NCBI GenBank assembly: GCA_047967505.1
Contig: CM106539.1
Length of the DNA: 64,000 nt
Origin: Dipteris shenzhenensis
Taxonomy: Eukaryota > Polypodiophyta > Polypodiopsida > Gleicheniales
Reading direction: 5' to 3' (one strand)
Shown: piece after piece, positions 11,955 to 22,989 of the stretch
Layout: every line of letters starts with the position of its first letter
How positions within the stretch are numbered: the stretch's first letter is position 1
Notes under the pieces: model-generated
Told to the model about the DNA's origin: nothing
Databases searched by the model: none
Seen by the model: only the letters and a program-made list of their open reading frames with translations
Program-made: the position numbers and the translations under genes

Positions 11955-12125
11955 CTACGGTTCAATCTCATCCTCAATGAGATCAACCCTTGCCAAACTA
12001 TCTACTTCAAAATCCAAACAAGTGTTTAGATCTACAAATACATTCAACCCACTACTACTTGTGCCACTCATGTGCTCATCGAAATCAGGATCTCGAATGG
12101 TAGGCTCGTCCTCACAGGTAATGGC
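11955..12125 (-). pseudogene. C-terminal exon fragment of an unknown acidic protein, split by the Copia insertion
   Basis: On the minus strand a frame ending at 11955 encodes an acidic tail (TCEDEPTIRDPDFDEHMSG ... VDLIEDEIEP, stop). The Copia element inserted at ATGGC (12121-12125 / 17608-17612); across the target the same frame continues for about ten codons into 17608-17640 before an upstream stop. I do not recognise the protein; the acidic ending is like those of transposon accessory proteins. Confidence 0.4.
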
Positions 12126-12477
12126 TGTTGAGATATCGAGCTCCACTCGAGATATGCCAGGGTGACCGTTGGGTACTTATGTCACCGACTTGTTAGCTGG
12201 AGATGCGGTTGGTACACCGCCCATGAATAATAGCTGGATGACAGCTATCCTTATCTACACTAGTTCGTGGCTCAGTTAGTATGCCACCTTAGTTAGTTGA
12301 GTTTGGTTTGAGACCCACATATAGGTTTCTTCTATTTCTTTGTACTAGAGTTCTTTTTGCTTTCACAACTAAGAAGAGGAAAACTGTTTTCAGCCTCCAC
12401 CTTTGTGTGTACTCCCCATTTGTGATTGTGAGAAAGCCGCAAGTGAGACTCCTTCCCTCTCTCCCACTATCTTCACA
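12126..12477 (+). repeat. 5' LTR of Copia element
   Basis: 352 bp, TG...CA ends. Compared with the 3' LTR it differs at three sites by eye (GATATG/GATATT, ATAGGTTTC/ATAGGGTTC, CTTTTTGC/CTTTTGGC). A TATA-like CATATAGG lies near 12320. A 201-bp piece of the same LTR family sits in reverse at 48950-49150. Confidence 0.97.
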
Positions 12478-12490
12478 TGGTATCAGAGCC
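12478..12490 (+). promoter_or_regulatory. Copia primer binding site (initiator tRNA-Met type)
   Basis: TGGTATCAGAGCC follows the LTR immediately. This is the standard plant Copia PBS, complementary to the 3' end of initiator methionine tRNA, which primes minus-strand cDNA synthesis. Confidence 0.95.
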
Positions 12491-12955
12491 TTGTTCGTGG
12501 TAAGGAGCTCAAGAAAGCAAGCCAAGTTTGTGGTGTCCTGGTAAGAGGACCAGTGTTGCTTTCCTATTTCGAGTTTGGGAGCAAATCTCTGCAGGTAGCA
12601 CAGCCAAAAGTGCAGGAGTGCACTGTTTCAGATTGAGATGCCCTTCGCGGTGTGGCGAGAGCGTTTCGGGGCCCGTTTTGAAGGCGGAAGTTCTTCGCAG
12701 GCACTCAAAAAAAGGCCCTGTTTTTTGCTGCACTGCGCAGCTAGTTGGTGGAAAGGTGCCGCACAAATTGCATCGTATGCCTGTGTGCAGAGATATTGGG
12801 AGTTGCAGATTCATGCCTGTTGCCTGTTGATGCAAAATCGTCACTAGGAAGTGATTGTGTGGTGAAATACCACTTTCATCAGTTTTGCAGATCTGCCCGT
12901 GTGAGGCAAAAAGCTGTGTTTTTTGCAGTGACAGAATATTTTGCAGTGTTTTGTA

Positions 12956-15900
12956 ATGGCATCTGATTCTCTTTCACAGATTGTCACTGAAAAGCTTGAC
13001 AAGAACAACTTCCAGGCATGGAAGTTTAGAATGACGAATTTCTTGATGGGAAAAGGCTATTGGGAATTCATTACAGGAAATGAAGAAGAACCTGTTCTTC
13101 CTAATGTTCCTAGTCAATAGGAAATGCAGGCATTCAAAGGATGGCATGAGAGAGCCAGGAAAGCTATGTACTGGCTGTCTATCAATATTTCGGGCTCCAT
13201 GATTGTGCATATTCAGGATGCAAATACGCCAAAGGAGGCATGGGATACTTTGGCAAAAATGTATAGCACAAATACGCACGCCAGGAAAATGCAACTCAAA
13301 TAGGAGTTACACAATGTGCAGAGAGAAAATTTGAGCATAAATGACTACCACATGAAAGTGAAGAAAATTGCAGATGCACTTGCTTCCATTGGGTCACCAG
13401 TGGATGATGATGATTTGGTTTCTGTGACCTTGAATGGTCTAGGAAAGGATTATGCACAGTTCCGGACATCCATTGCCGTCCGTGAAAACTTTCCTGATTT
13501 TGAGGAGTTGATTGCTCTTCTAATTTCTGAAGAGCAGAGAAATGGGGGTGCATCTTCTTCAGCAGGAACTTCAAAAGAAACTGTCTTCTACTCAAATGCT
13601 CGCAGAGGTAGAGGCAGAGGTAGAGGAGGCCGATCTGCAGGCCGTGGTAAAAATCAGAATATGCAGCAAACGCAAGAAAACCAGTCCTATGCAGGAGGAC
13701 GTGGGAACTCTAGAGGCAGGGGGAGCCAAAGAGGCCGTGGTGGATGGCAGAGAGGCCAAAATGCAAATAGCAATATTGAATGCTACTATTGTGGCAAAAT
13801 GGGTCATATGGCTAAGGACTGCTATAAAAAGCAGAATGACATTATGAATGGAAAATTGCAGCAAGGCAATTATGCATCCTCTAGTAGACAGGGTGATGAC
13901 AGAAATGAGCATTTGTTTATGGTGCAGCATATGACAAATTCTATAACAAGTGCAGAAGAAAGCAATGATGTGTGGTATGTTGACTCGGGTGCATCAAACC
14001 ACATGACAGGTCACGCTGAATGGATGCAGGATGCAAGAAAAATGGAAAAACCAGGATTTGTGGAGACTGGTGATGATACTGCACATCCTATTGTGCAGAT
14101 TGGCAAAATTCCTTTGTCTATGCAGGATGGGAAAAAGAAATACTTGTCTGATGTATTTCATGTCCCGAACATCACCAAGAACCTGGTTTCTGTCGGTCAG
14201 ATGGTTGAGCAGGGCTTGCAGGTCACATTTAATCCTCATGGATGCTTTGTTGAGGATATGAAAAATAATGGTCGCTTGATAGCAAAAGGAAAGAAGAAGG
14301 GCAGGATGTTTACATTGGATGCAGACATGCCTGAATTGAGTGCAGCAATGTTTGCACATGGGACCGGTGTAGTTGCAGATATTGATATCTGGCACAAATG
14401 CATTGGTCATGTTAATATACAGCGACTTAAATCAATGCAAGCCCAAAATATTATTGCAGGATTACCAAAATTCAAGGTTGCAGAAATGCACAAGATTTGT
14501 GAAGCCTGTCAATTTGGGAAACAGGCAAGGAAACCTTTTCCTAGGCATGTTCAAGAGAGTAAAAAGCCATTGGAATTAATCCACTCTGATGTGTGGACTA
14601 CAAAAGCTGCATCTATTGGAGGCTGTCACTATTTTGTCACATTTATTGATGACTTCAGCAGAAAACTATGGGTGTATTTTATGAAAAAGAAAAGTGAAGT
14701 GTTTGGGCACTTCAAAGCTTTCAAAGCTATGGTTGAAAAAGAAACAGGCCTGCAAATAAAATGCCTAAGGTCAGATGGAGGGGGAGAGTACCTCTCAAAT
14801 GAGTTTGCAAGGTTCTTGCAGGAGCATGGTATAAAGCAGCAATATTCATGCAGTCATACCCCACAGCAAAATGGAATTGCCAAAAGAAAAAACAGGCATA
14901 TTGGAGAGGTATCTCGGGCTATGCTAAATGAAAAAGATCTACCAGATTATTATTGGGCTGAAAAAGTTGCTACAGTAGTCTATATAATGAACAGGACTCC
15001 CACTGCAGCAATACATGGCATGACGCCAGAGGAGATGTATACTGGTAGGAAACCAGATATTTCTCATTTGAAGATTTTTGGTTGCATTGCTTATGTCCAT
15101 GTGCCAGATGAGTTGAGGTCCAAGTTGGATCCAAAAGCTGAGAAGTGCATCTTTATTGGTTATTCTCCGCAGCAGAAAGGGTATAGATGCTATAACCCTT
15201 CTACACGTAAGTTCACAGTGAGTAGAGATGTTGTTTTTTATGAGATGAGCAGCTGGTATAAACCAGTAAATGTGATGATTGATGTAGATGCACAAAATGG
15301 TAATGCTGCACAGTATGCACAGCAGCAATCACAAAATATCAGTGGACCTGGAGTGTCCTCTACCAGTGGTTCACATACTTCACCATGGACAGGCAGATTG
15401 AGATCAGGAGAATCCCCTCAAAGCAATGCAGATAGTGGTACGCAGGTATCACGAAAAGGAAAAGAGAAGGTAGATCAGCCCATGTTTGATGTGAATGCAG
15501 GTCACTCTTATGTGGATGGTGAATCTAGTGGCTCAGAATAGAGCATTGATGATGAGTTGGGTATTCCTTCTGTTGTTACACCTGGAGTAAGGAAGGCCAG
15601 GGATGTTTTGAGAACACCTAGAAGTGAGCCTATTTTGTGCAGGTCTACCAGGGTTAGGTATCCTGTGGATAGGCTAAAATATGATGGATTTACAGCCATT
15701 CACTATGCCTATATGGTCAAAGTGATACAGGAACCAGAACCCACTTCTTTTGAGCAAGCCATGGGAAATGAAAAATGGGAGAAGGCCATGGATGAAGAAA
15801 TGGATGCCTTGGATGCTAATGCTACATGGGAATTGGTGCCTTTGCCTAAAGGCAAGAATGCAATTGGTTGTAAGTGGGTTTATAAGATCAAGCACAATGC

Positions 15901-17295
15901 AGATGGTTCTGTGAATTGATACAAGGCAAGATTAGTTGTCAAGGGGTATGCACAGACATATGGCATTGATTATGAAGAAACTTTCAGCCCGGTTGCAAGG
16001 ATGGCAACCGTAAGAGCAGCCATTGCTATGGCTGCATCAAAGGGATGGCCTTTACATCAGATGGATGTAAAGAATGCCTTCTTGCATGGTGATTTGCAAG
16101 AAGAGGTATTTATGGAGCAGCCAGCAGGTTATGTTCATGCTACTCATCCTGAGTTTGTTTGTAGGTTGAAGAAAGCCTTGTATGGCTTGAAGCAAGCACC
16201 TAGAGCATGGTCTGACAAGATAGGACAATATCTTGTCACTATTGGCTTTCAGATTTCCAAGGCAGATTTCTCACTCTATGTGAGAAAAACAGAGAAAGGG
16301 ATTATGCTACTAGTCATTTATGTTGATGATTTGATCATCACAGGTGATAGTGATGAAGATATCCTTCATGTGAAAATGCTATTGAGGCAGAAGTTTGAGA
16401 TGAAGGATTTGGGAGAGCTGCATTATTTCTTGGGCATTGAGGTGATTAGATCACCAAGTGGGATACAGCTCTTACAGAGGCAGTATGGATTGGACATGCT
16501 ATCCAAATATGGGATGACAGGCTGTAAGCCTATTTCAATTCCTTTGGAGCAGAATGTGAAGCTGAGCACAGATGCAGGTGAGCTTCTGGAAGACCCTACT
16601 ATGTACAGATGCATAGTAGGAAGTTTGATTTACATGACTATAGCTATGTTGTTGGGTTGGTAAGTCAGTTTATGCAAGCTCCAAGGAAACCACATTTGGA
16701 TGTAGCTAGACGCATACTCAGGTATGTGAAGTCCACATTGCAGTATGGACTATTTTATGAGGCTGGGGTTCATCAGATACAGTTGCATGGATACACTGAT
16801 GCTGATTGGGCTGGTAGTATTTCTGATAGATGATCTACCAGTGGATATGTGTTCTCTTTTGGGAGTGCTGCAGTCACTTGGAGTAGCAAGAAATAGCCTA
16901 CAGTTGCCTTGTCGAGCACAGAGGCTGAGTACAGGGGTGCAGCAATGGCTGCATGTGAGGTAGCTTGGTTGCATAAGCTACTCTATGATATGCATCAGTC
17001 TACAGATGGGCCGATTGTCATTTATTGTGACAACATGAGCAGTATACACTTGGCAAAGAACCTAGTCTTTCATGCTAGAACAAAGCACATTGAGGTGCAT
17101 TATCACTATGTGCGGGAGAAGGTTTTACTAGGTCTTATTGATCTAGTTTATGTCAGCACAGAGGATCAGGTAGCTGACATATTCACGAAAGCATTGGGCG
17201 CAGAGAAGCTGCGCAAGTTCAGAGACCTGCTTGGTATGCAGAGCTCGAGGGGGAGTGTTGAGATATCGAGCTCCACTCGAGATATTCCAGGGTGA
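12956..17295 (+). pseudogene. Copia gag-pol polyprotein with internal stops
   Basis: Start ATG 12956. Gag runs to about 13840 with stops TAG 13118 and TAG 13301; an Arg/Gly-rich patch and a CX2CX4HX4C knuckle (CYYCGKMGHMAKDC, near 13780) follow. Protease active site VDSGASNHMTG is near 13980. Integrase has the HHCC finger (HKCIGHVN ... CEACQFG) and catalytic Asp residues in IHSDVW and LRSDGGGEY, but the expected Glu of the GVAERKN block is Lys (GIAKRKN, codon 14882-14884). RT has YVDDLIITG near 16320. RNase H has TDADWAG and STEAEYRG. Later stops are TAG 15539, TGA 15917, TGA 16831 and TAG 16894; a short deletion near 16655 removes about five residues before SYVVGLVSQF and shifts frame. The longest open piece is 13316-15541 (741 codons). 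The last frame runs into the 3' LTR. Confidence 0.95.
17241..17255 (+). promoter_or_regulatory. Copia polypurine tract
   Basis: The purine run GAGGGGGAG ends exactly at the 3' LTR start (17256), as needed for plus-strand priming. Confidence 0.85.
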
Positions 17296-17607
17296 CCGTT
17301 GGGTACTTATGTCACCGACTTGTTAGCTGGAGATGCGGTTGGTACACCGCCCATGAATAATAGCTGGATGACAGCTATCCTTATCTACACTAGTTCGTGG
17401 CTCAGTTAGTATGCCACCTTAGTTAGTTGAGTTTGGTTTGAGACCCACATATAGGGTTCTTCTATTTCTTTGTACTAGAGTTCTTTTGGCTTTCACAACT
17501 AAGAAGAGGAAAACTGTTTTCAGCCTCCACCTTTGTGTGTACTCCCCATTTGTGATTGTGAGAAAGCCGCAAGTGAGACTCCTTCCCTCTCTCCCACTAT
17601 CTTCACA
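17256..17607 (+). repeat. 3' LTR of Copia element
   Basis: 352 bp, same ends as the 5' LTR, followed by the second ATGGC target copy. Confidence 0.97.
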
Positions 17608-17639
17608 ATGGCCTCTGTTGACTCTGTGCCAACATGAAC

Positions 17640-17945
17640 TTATGAAGAAAGAGAAGGTGTTACAACTTTGTGATACAACTTTGTGTTACAACTTTGTGTT
17701 ACAACTTCTAGACACAACTTTGTGTTACGACTTTGTGTAACAACTTTGTGTTACAACTTCTACATGAAGAGAGAGAATGTGTTACGACTTTGTGACACAA
17801 CTTTGTGTTACAACTTTGTGTAACAACTTTGTGTTACAACTTCTACATGTAGAGAGAGAATGTGTTAGAACTTTGTGTTACAACTTTGTGATACAACTTT
17901 GTGTTACAACTTTGTGATACGACTTTGTGTTACATGCAGAGAGAG
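17640..17945. repeat. Tandem 16-20-bp repeat (TGTTACAACTTTG)
   Basis: About 15 irregular copies of TGTTACAACTTTGTG / TGATACAACTTTGTG, grouped into higher-order units separated by AGAGAGAATGTG. No coding content. Confidence 0.85.
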
Positions 17946-17960
17946 AAGCTCTCCAACTTG

Positions 17961-17968
17961 TATAAATA
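17961..17968 (+). promoter_or_regulatory. Possible TATA box
   Basis: TATAAATA follows the tandem array, with GCATAATGG downstream. It could be the core promoter of the sequence disrupted by the Copia element or of a decayed LTR. Nothing recognisable is encoded downstream, so the call is weak. Confidence 0.25.
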
Positions 17969-18089
17969 CCGCATAATGGAATGAAGCCCACACTCTTTGG
18001 GGCATTGTGTTGAGTCTACTTTGGTATTCCAAGCATTTGTCTCAAGTGTCCATGCTTCCTTGCACTGCACGTCCAAAAGCATGTCTTAA

Positions 18090-18300
18090 CCTTGCAACTC
18101 CTCCTCCCCTCTCCTCCAACCTTGCAACCCACCCTCTCCCTCTCCTCCTCCCTCCTCCTCCTTCCTCCTCCTCCTCCCTCCTCCTCCTCCTCCTCCCTCC
18201 TCCTCCTCCCTCCTCCTCCTCCTTCTCTCTCCTCCTCCCCCCTCCTCTCTCTTCTTTCGCCCATGCTCTTACACCTTCTTCCTCTCCCACTCCTATGCTC
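18090..18300. repeat. Pyrimidine tract (CTCCTCC)n
   Basis: About 200 bp of almost pure C/T on the top strand. ORFs on either strand here are simple-sequence artefacts. Such tracts can form triplex DNA. Confidence 0.85.
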
Positions 18301-18374
18301 CCCTAAACCCTTTGTTCCTCAACCCTTAACTCCATGATCTATGAGGGAGATGAGTTCTCCACCATGTACTCTAC

Positions 18375-18545
18375 CCTGAACCCTGGAACCTCCTTCTAAT
18401 CCCTAGAACCTCCTTCTAACCCTGGAACCTCCTTCTAAACCCTGGAACTCTTTCTAAACCCTGGAACCTCCTTCTAAACCCTAGAACTCTTTCTAAACCC
18501 TGGAACCTCCTTCTGAACCCTTAAACTCCTCCTAAACCCTACAAC
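18375..18545. repeat. Tandem ~20-bp repeat (CTAAACCCTGGAACCTCCTT)
   Basis: Roughly eight copies alternating AAACCCTGGAACCTCCTTCT and AAACCCTAGAACTCTTTCT. The AAACCCT core matches the plant telomere repeat by chance or descent, but the unit is 18-20 bp rather than 7 bp. Confidence 0.8.
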
Positions 18546-18765
18546 TCCCAATGAAGGCGAAATCCTTCATTACCTCAACAAAGATGATTTACATTCCGTT
18601 TACACATGCATGCACTTTGTTTGCTTACCACACTTAAGCCCATGTCTCTCATTGAAACATGACTCGAGGTCCTAAGCTACTCATATACTACAACTGACAA
18701 TCCCAATATATCTGTAGGTGACAAAAAGCCTCGGAACCCTGCGAACAGAGTATAACCAGCTCTTC

Positions 18766-21700
18766 CTACGAAAGTAGTAGGAAAGAGCCAACATTTGGAA
18801 ATAGAGATATGTGGTGTGCCTCCAAGGAGATCACTCTTTGATAGAGTTGGCTTGTAATCTGAGCATCAATCCTTTCATTGGGATTAAAGCTGAGTGGAGG
18901 CAAATGGGAATCAAGGTAACATGGGACCTCCAGAATGAATTCTACTGTTTTACATAATATGGCACTTTGGCAAAGGAAGCGATCAATGTTGCCATGCATT
19001 ATTTGTTCATGCTGCTGAAGTGCTCGGATCATGGTGCCTTGGATATTCCATTCTACACCAGAGTAGGGTTCGATCATTGGCCAATTAATGACTCAATCTT
19101 CAGCCAAAGTGTGTATGTTGGCTTCCCATTTTTTACGTAGTGGAATTGCATAGAACTTGGGATGGGTTCTGAGACATGGAGGTGCTCGTAAGTACTCCTT
19201 TAAGAAGATTACATCAAAGAGCTTGGGATGGCGCCAATCAGGTTGTGGATCCAATTTGCTAATCCAACCTTCACTTATTTGATGCTGACGAAGGCTGGTA
19301 GGAAAGTTATCCAGGGTCCATCCACCACGAGTTTTCATATTAGGATATTTGCTCCAAAATTCCTTGATGGGGTTACTGGGAAGTGGTATCTCATCAAAAT
19401 CATACCCATCATTGGAACTTGGCATGGGTGTACGAATTGGATTATCCAGATCCTAATATTCAAAATCAAATACTGCATCATTTTCTGCTGATGGAAGCAC
19501 CAGAAGTGTCGGAGGTGATGACGAGGCCGGGAGAGAATCAGGGGACATTGGGGAGAAATATGGCTGAGTGATAGTGGTGGAAGGGGGAGCAGAGGGGAGG
19601 GGGGGAAGAATTGGGCAAATGGTTTGAGCAGCTTGGTAATCCTCAAGGGTAGGATTAGCAAGGGAGGGGAAAAAGCTAGGTGTGAGGGGCTCATAAGTTT
19701 GTGACTGTTGGGTAAGTTGAAAATGGTGAGAGGCATGAGCAAAGAGACGATGGAGGGAATAGATGTTAGGATGGAGCTCAGGGAAGGTTAAGAGGGTGGT
19801 AGCAGCAAGGGGAAGTGAGGTTATGATGTTGGCAGAAAGAGTGGTTAGATATGGGAAGTTGGATGTGAGATAGGCCTTGTCATCTTCCGACACTTATTTT
19901 TGCTGGTGCGATGGGATGATCAGCTGCATGGGTTGGATGTCGGTTATGTCGTGCCGTGCAAATAATAGAGATGGCCTTTGTAGCAATGGCAATAAACCTA
20001 CAATAACCCTGAGGGGAGGACTACCCATGAGGCAGACATATGCAATGAAAGCATCTGTCCTGAGTGTTATAAACCCGGCATGTGTAGAGAGACAAAAGAT
20101 ATTCTTCTCATCTTCAGACAAGTCTTGGCAAATTATGCGCAGGGTTTTAGTCCCGATTGATCGTTCCCAGTTGATTGTTGGATGAGCAGATATGATCCTG
20201 ATTTGGAGTTGCTTCCATTGGATAAGCACGCGTGTGTTGAGGTGATCTTCCACTTGTAGAGCAGCCACAAGCTCTTTGTACACCACGGTTGTGCATTGTA
20301 GTGGGGCATCATTGGTGTTGTCTTCCAATGCCTCATTGTTGTGCACTAACAATTGGAGTTCAAGCTTGGACATGGATATTTTTTGGGAGTGCATCTCATT
20401 CATTTTTTTTTTGTACTGATGGTAGATGGTTGTGTATGCCTCCTTAAGCTTTTTCATTTGCAAGGTGACCTTTGCCTGTTGAGGAATGTCTTCAGTGGTA
20501 TTGGACCATCGGTCCAAGACTTGGGCTTGTGAAGTGCTAGCCTCTTGAACAGTAGCAAGTTGGTCTTTTAAGAGTCGGCATTCCCTTGTAAGCTCATCAA
20601 TGCTGAAGGCACGTACTGCCAAAGATTGTTTCATGTCTTCAAGCTTGTCTTTGCAATCCTGGAGCTCTTGTTCTTTGTGAATGAGAGTGAGTCGAGCTTG
20701 TGCCACTACCTCCATTCGTTGCACATGTGCAAATGTCAGGGAGTTATAGTAGGTCTGTAGGATTGCCGTTGCTTCTACTGCCGCAGTCAGCTGTGTTTGA
20801 CTTTGGTGGAGGTTGGAGGTCACATCCCTTACTGCCTTCTCTTGAGCTTGGAGGGCCTGGTTCATGTGCAATTCTTCTACCTCCTTCTCATCTATCTGTG
20901 CCCGAAGTGCCTTGACCTCTATGGCGATTGCCTGGAATTGATCTTCGATTTCTGATGCCGTCTGCCTTTCCAATTCTCTTGCATATGCTTCCTTGGCCAA
21001 GCTAGTGAAGAGTTCTGACATTTGGATCATTTGGCTAGCTTGATGTTGGAGAATGACAGATAGTGATGAGGTCTGGCGATATTGCTGATACAAGTGGTGC
21101 CCATGTAGCCATCCCAATGATTCTGTAGTACTTGGGGGAGGTTGTTCCAATGGCATTTCAGTCCCTTGTGTACAATAGTCTCGAGGGGGTCACTATCTAT
21201 AGACCCTCTATATCACGTGCATTCAAGGTCTCTTTCTAAAATCCCTTATCTGTAAATTCTTCACTAATAAAATGTACCCTTTTTCTATACAAATCTATAA
21301 CTTTTTTCCAAAATTGTTTTAAATACTCCCTTATGTAAATTAACTTCTGTAATATTTAGAAATTAAAAATATCCTTCTGTTGAACTCACGTGATAGGGTT
21401 ACATATGATGAGTGATCCCCTCGAGACAATAGTCATACTGCTGATCTGGCACTAGCTCTCCTTGGGCCTCATCGACTGGCATGGCGTCGATGGGCGGTTC
21501 GAGTGCTGATGTGGTCTCAAGCTCTGGTGCTGATCTTTCCTCAGGTTCCAGGTGCCAACCTTGTCTCGAGCTCGGGTTGGTGCTATTGGTGGAGACTTAG
21601 TGGTTGCAGTTGTGCACCGAGATGTAGGATTTCCTGGGGCAATTCTGCAATCCTGCTTTCCAGAATACGTACTTCTGTTAAGGCATCTGTACTTATCAAT

Positions 21701-22659
21701 GTGATAGCTGGAGCAGTTGATGACGGCTCCCATACTGGTGAGAAGGGTATGTCCAACTCCTCAATTGGCTTTGGAGACTGGGGTAGAGTCATTTCTCTTT
21801 CTTGTAGTTCTTTTTTGATGATTATAGCCAATAAGTGCGGAATTTTACATTTCTGGCCTGAAGAACCATCGAGTTTTTTGGTAAAGAAAATGACAAAGTG
21901 CTAGACCCAATCTTGTTTTAGCTTCCTACTCAGCAAAACAAATGTGCGGAGTGGAAGGGAGCGTTCCTTGCCGTACTTTATTCCCAGGATTGTGGATAGA
22001 AATTGTGCTGCTTCCTTGAGGCGATGGTCAAGGATTGTGCGAAGCAATATGCCATCTCTATGGATCAGGGTACCCTTGGTGAGGAGAGACTGTACTTCGA
22101 TAAACTTTGCATCAACAGACTATTTAGGGTATTGGCCACCTTGTTTTGGCAGTGAGAAAGCCCTTTGAATGACCGTACTATTGAGGATAATGTTCAGTGG
22201 GCTCTGCTGTACAGTGATTGTACCGTACTTGCCATCCTTTGCGTTGCTGGAGTAGTAAGAATGGAGAAAGTCCTTGATGTAGGTGGTCATGTCCTCCAAG
22301 GATTTGAGGCTCTCATGCAAATTGTCTAGACCCCGTTGCTCTAAGTAAGATGTTGCTTCCTGGGAAAGAGCATAGGTCGATGTGGGTGGCCAGACAAGTT
22401 CCAATGATTGGGCCTTGTTAACGGTTGTGTAGGCCGGTTGTGATTGGGGTGGCATTTGTTCTGCTTGGTCATGCACTGAATCTTCTTCGGAGCTATCGCT
22501 TTGGACCAAGAATGCCTGTGGTCTCCGTGGTTGAGAAGATGTAGATGGCTGCGAACTTTGGAGGGGGTCCCGTGGTTGAGGCGGTGGGCTCTTTCTGCGC
22601 ATCCTCTTTAGTGGCGGCATCTTTTCTGAACCTGCATCCATGTACATGTAGTGTACCAT
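18766..22659 (-). pseudogene. Long extra ORF downstream of Gypsy integrase (env-like / 'putative plant transposon protein' type)
   Basis: On the minus strand this follows pol of the Gypsy fragment at 22990-24533 after about 330 bp. From 22659 the frame stays open to 21583 apart from two TAG codons (after QYPK, after QDWV). Residues ~75-180 include IKDFLHSYYSSN and STVIQRAFSLP, resembling the replication-independent domain seen in Athila-type extra ORFs (inference). A frameshift lies near 21530-21580. The TIR element at 21180-21425 interrupts the frame; without it and one target copy the frame joins the 420-codon block 21156-19894, a predicted coiled coil (heptad-rich, residues ~75-330). The same frame continues through TAA (19894), TAG (19450) and TGA (19090) to 18766. 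I see no membrane segment. Total is about 1,300 codons. Confidence 0.6.
21180..21425. mobile_element. 246-bp non-autonomous TIR element (MITE), copy 1
   Basis: Terminal inverted repeats CTCGAGGGGGTCACT (left) and AGTGATCCCCTCGAG (right) are flanked by the 8-bp target duplication ACAATAGT (21172-21179, 21426-21433). An 8-bp duplication is the size made by hAT transposases, although the terminal bases are not the usual hAT start. The interior is AT-rich with no ORF. A second copy of identical length lies in opposite orientation at 46404-46649. Confidence 0.9.
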
Positions 22660-22989
22660 TGATCATTAAATTGATTGGCATGCCTGTATGACCTTTCTGT
22701 GTGTGTGTGGGAGAGAGATCCTTTTTTTATACATCTTTTGAGAGTGTGGAATGAAAGTGTGTGGTACAATTATTCATGCAATCATCTATGTGTCTAAGTG
22801 AAAGCGTGTGAGTGCACGTGACCTAGTAGCTAAGTAGGGACTAATTATATGCTTTTTTTGCTGGGATTTTCATAGGGCAGCTAGAACTCATTCATCACTT
22901 CTGAGCTCTAGGTAAAATTGATTGATGCTACCTATATGTGCGAAGACGTACATATGCAAGTGAGTGCTCGTGATATAATCTAATCCTAA
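22660..22989 (-). other. Spacer between Gypsy pol and the extra ORF
   Basis: About 330 bp with a (TG)n/GAGAGA patch near 22700. No LTR boundary is visible, which supports pol and the extra ORF belonging to one element. Confidence 0.4.

Larger units (their letters stand above)
12121..17612 (+). mobile_element. Copia LTR retrotransposon, nearly full-length
   Basis: Perfect 5-bp target duplications ATGGC (12121-12125 and 17608-17612) bracket two 352-bp LTRs that begin TGTTGAG and end CTTCACA. Order between them: PBS, gag, protease, integrase, reverse transcriptase, RNase H, polypurine tract. Integrase before RT is diagnostic of Copia/Pseudoviridae. By eye the LTRs differ at three positions, all G/T, so insertion looks recent. 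The reading frame is nevertheless interrupted several times, so this copy cannot encode its own proteins. Confidence 0.97.

Noticed and set aside
12956-17295. Stops in the Copia frame as programmed readthrough
   Set aside because: Six stops at non-conserved positions plus a frameshift; a single gag-pol readthrough would sit at one defined place. RNA editing was considered but there is no evidence from sequence alone.
17608-17612. Possibility that ATGGC flanks are chance
   Set aside because: Both flanks match exactly next to TG...CA ends of paired 352-bp LTRs, the expected 5-bp duplication.
18375-18545. Interstitial telomere array
   Set aside because: AAACCCT occurs inside an 18-20-bp unit, never as consecutive 7-bp repeats.
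19877-20185. Plus-strand ORFs across 19200-22200
   Set aside because: They are shadows of the long minus-strand extra ORF, which has coherent coiled-coil composition.
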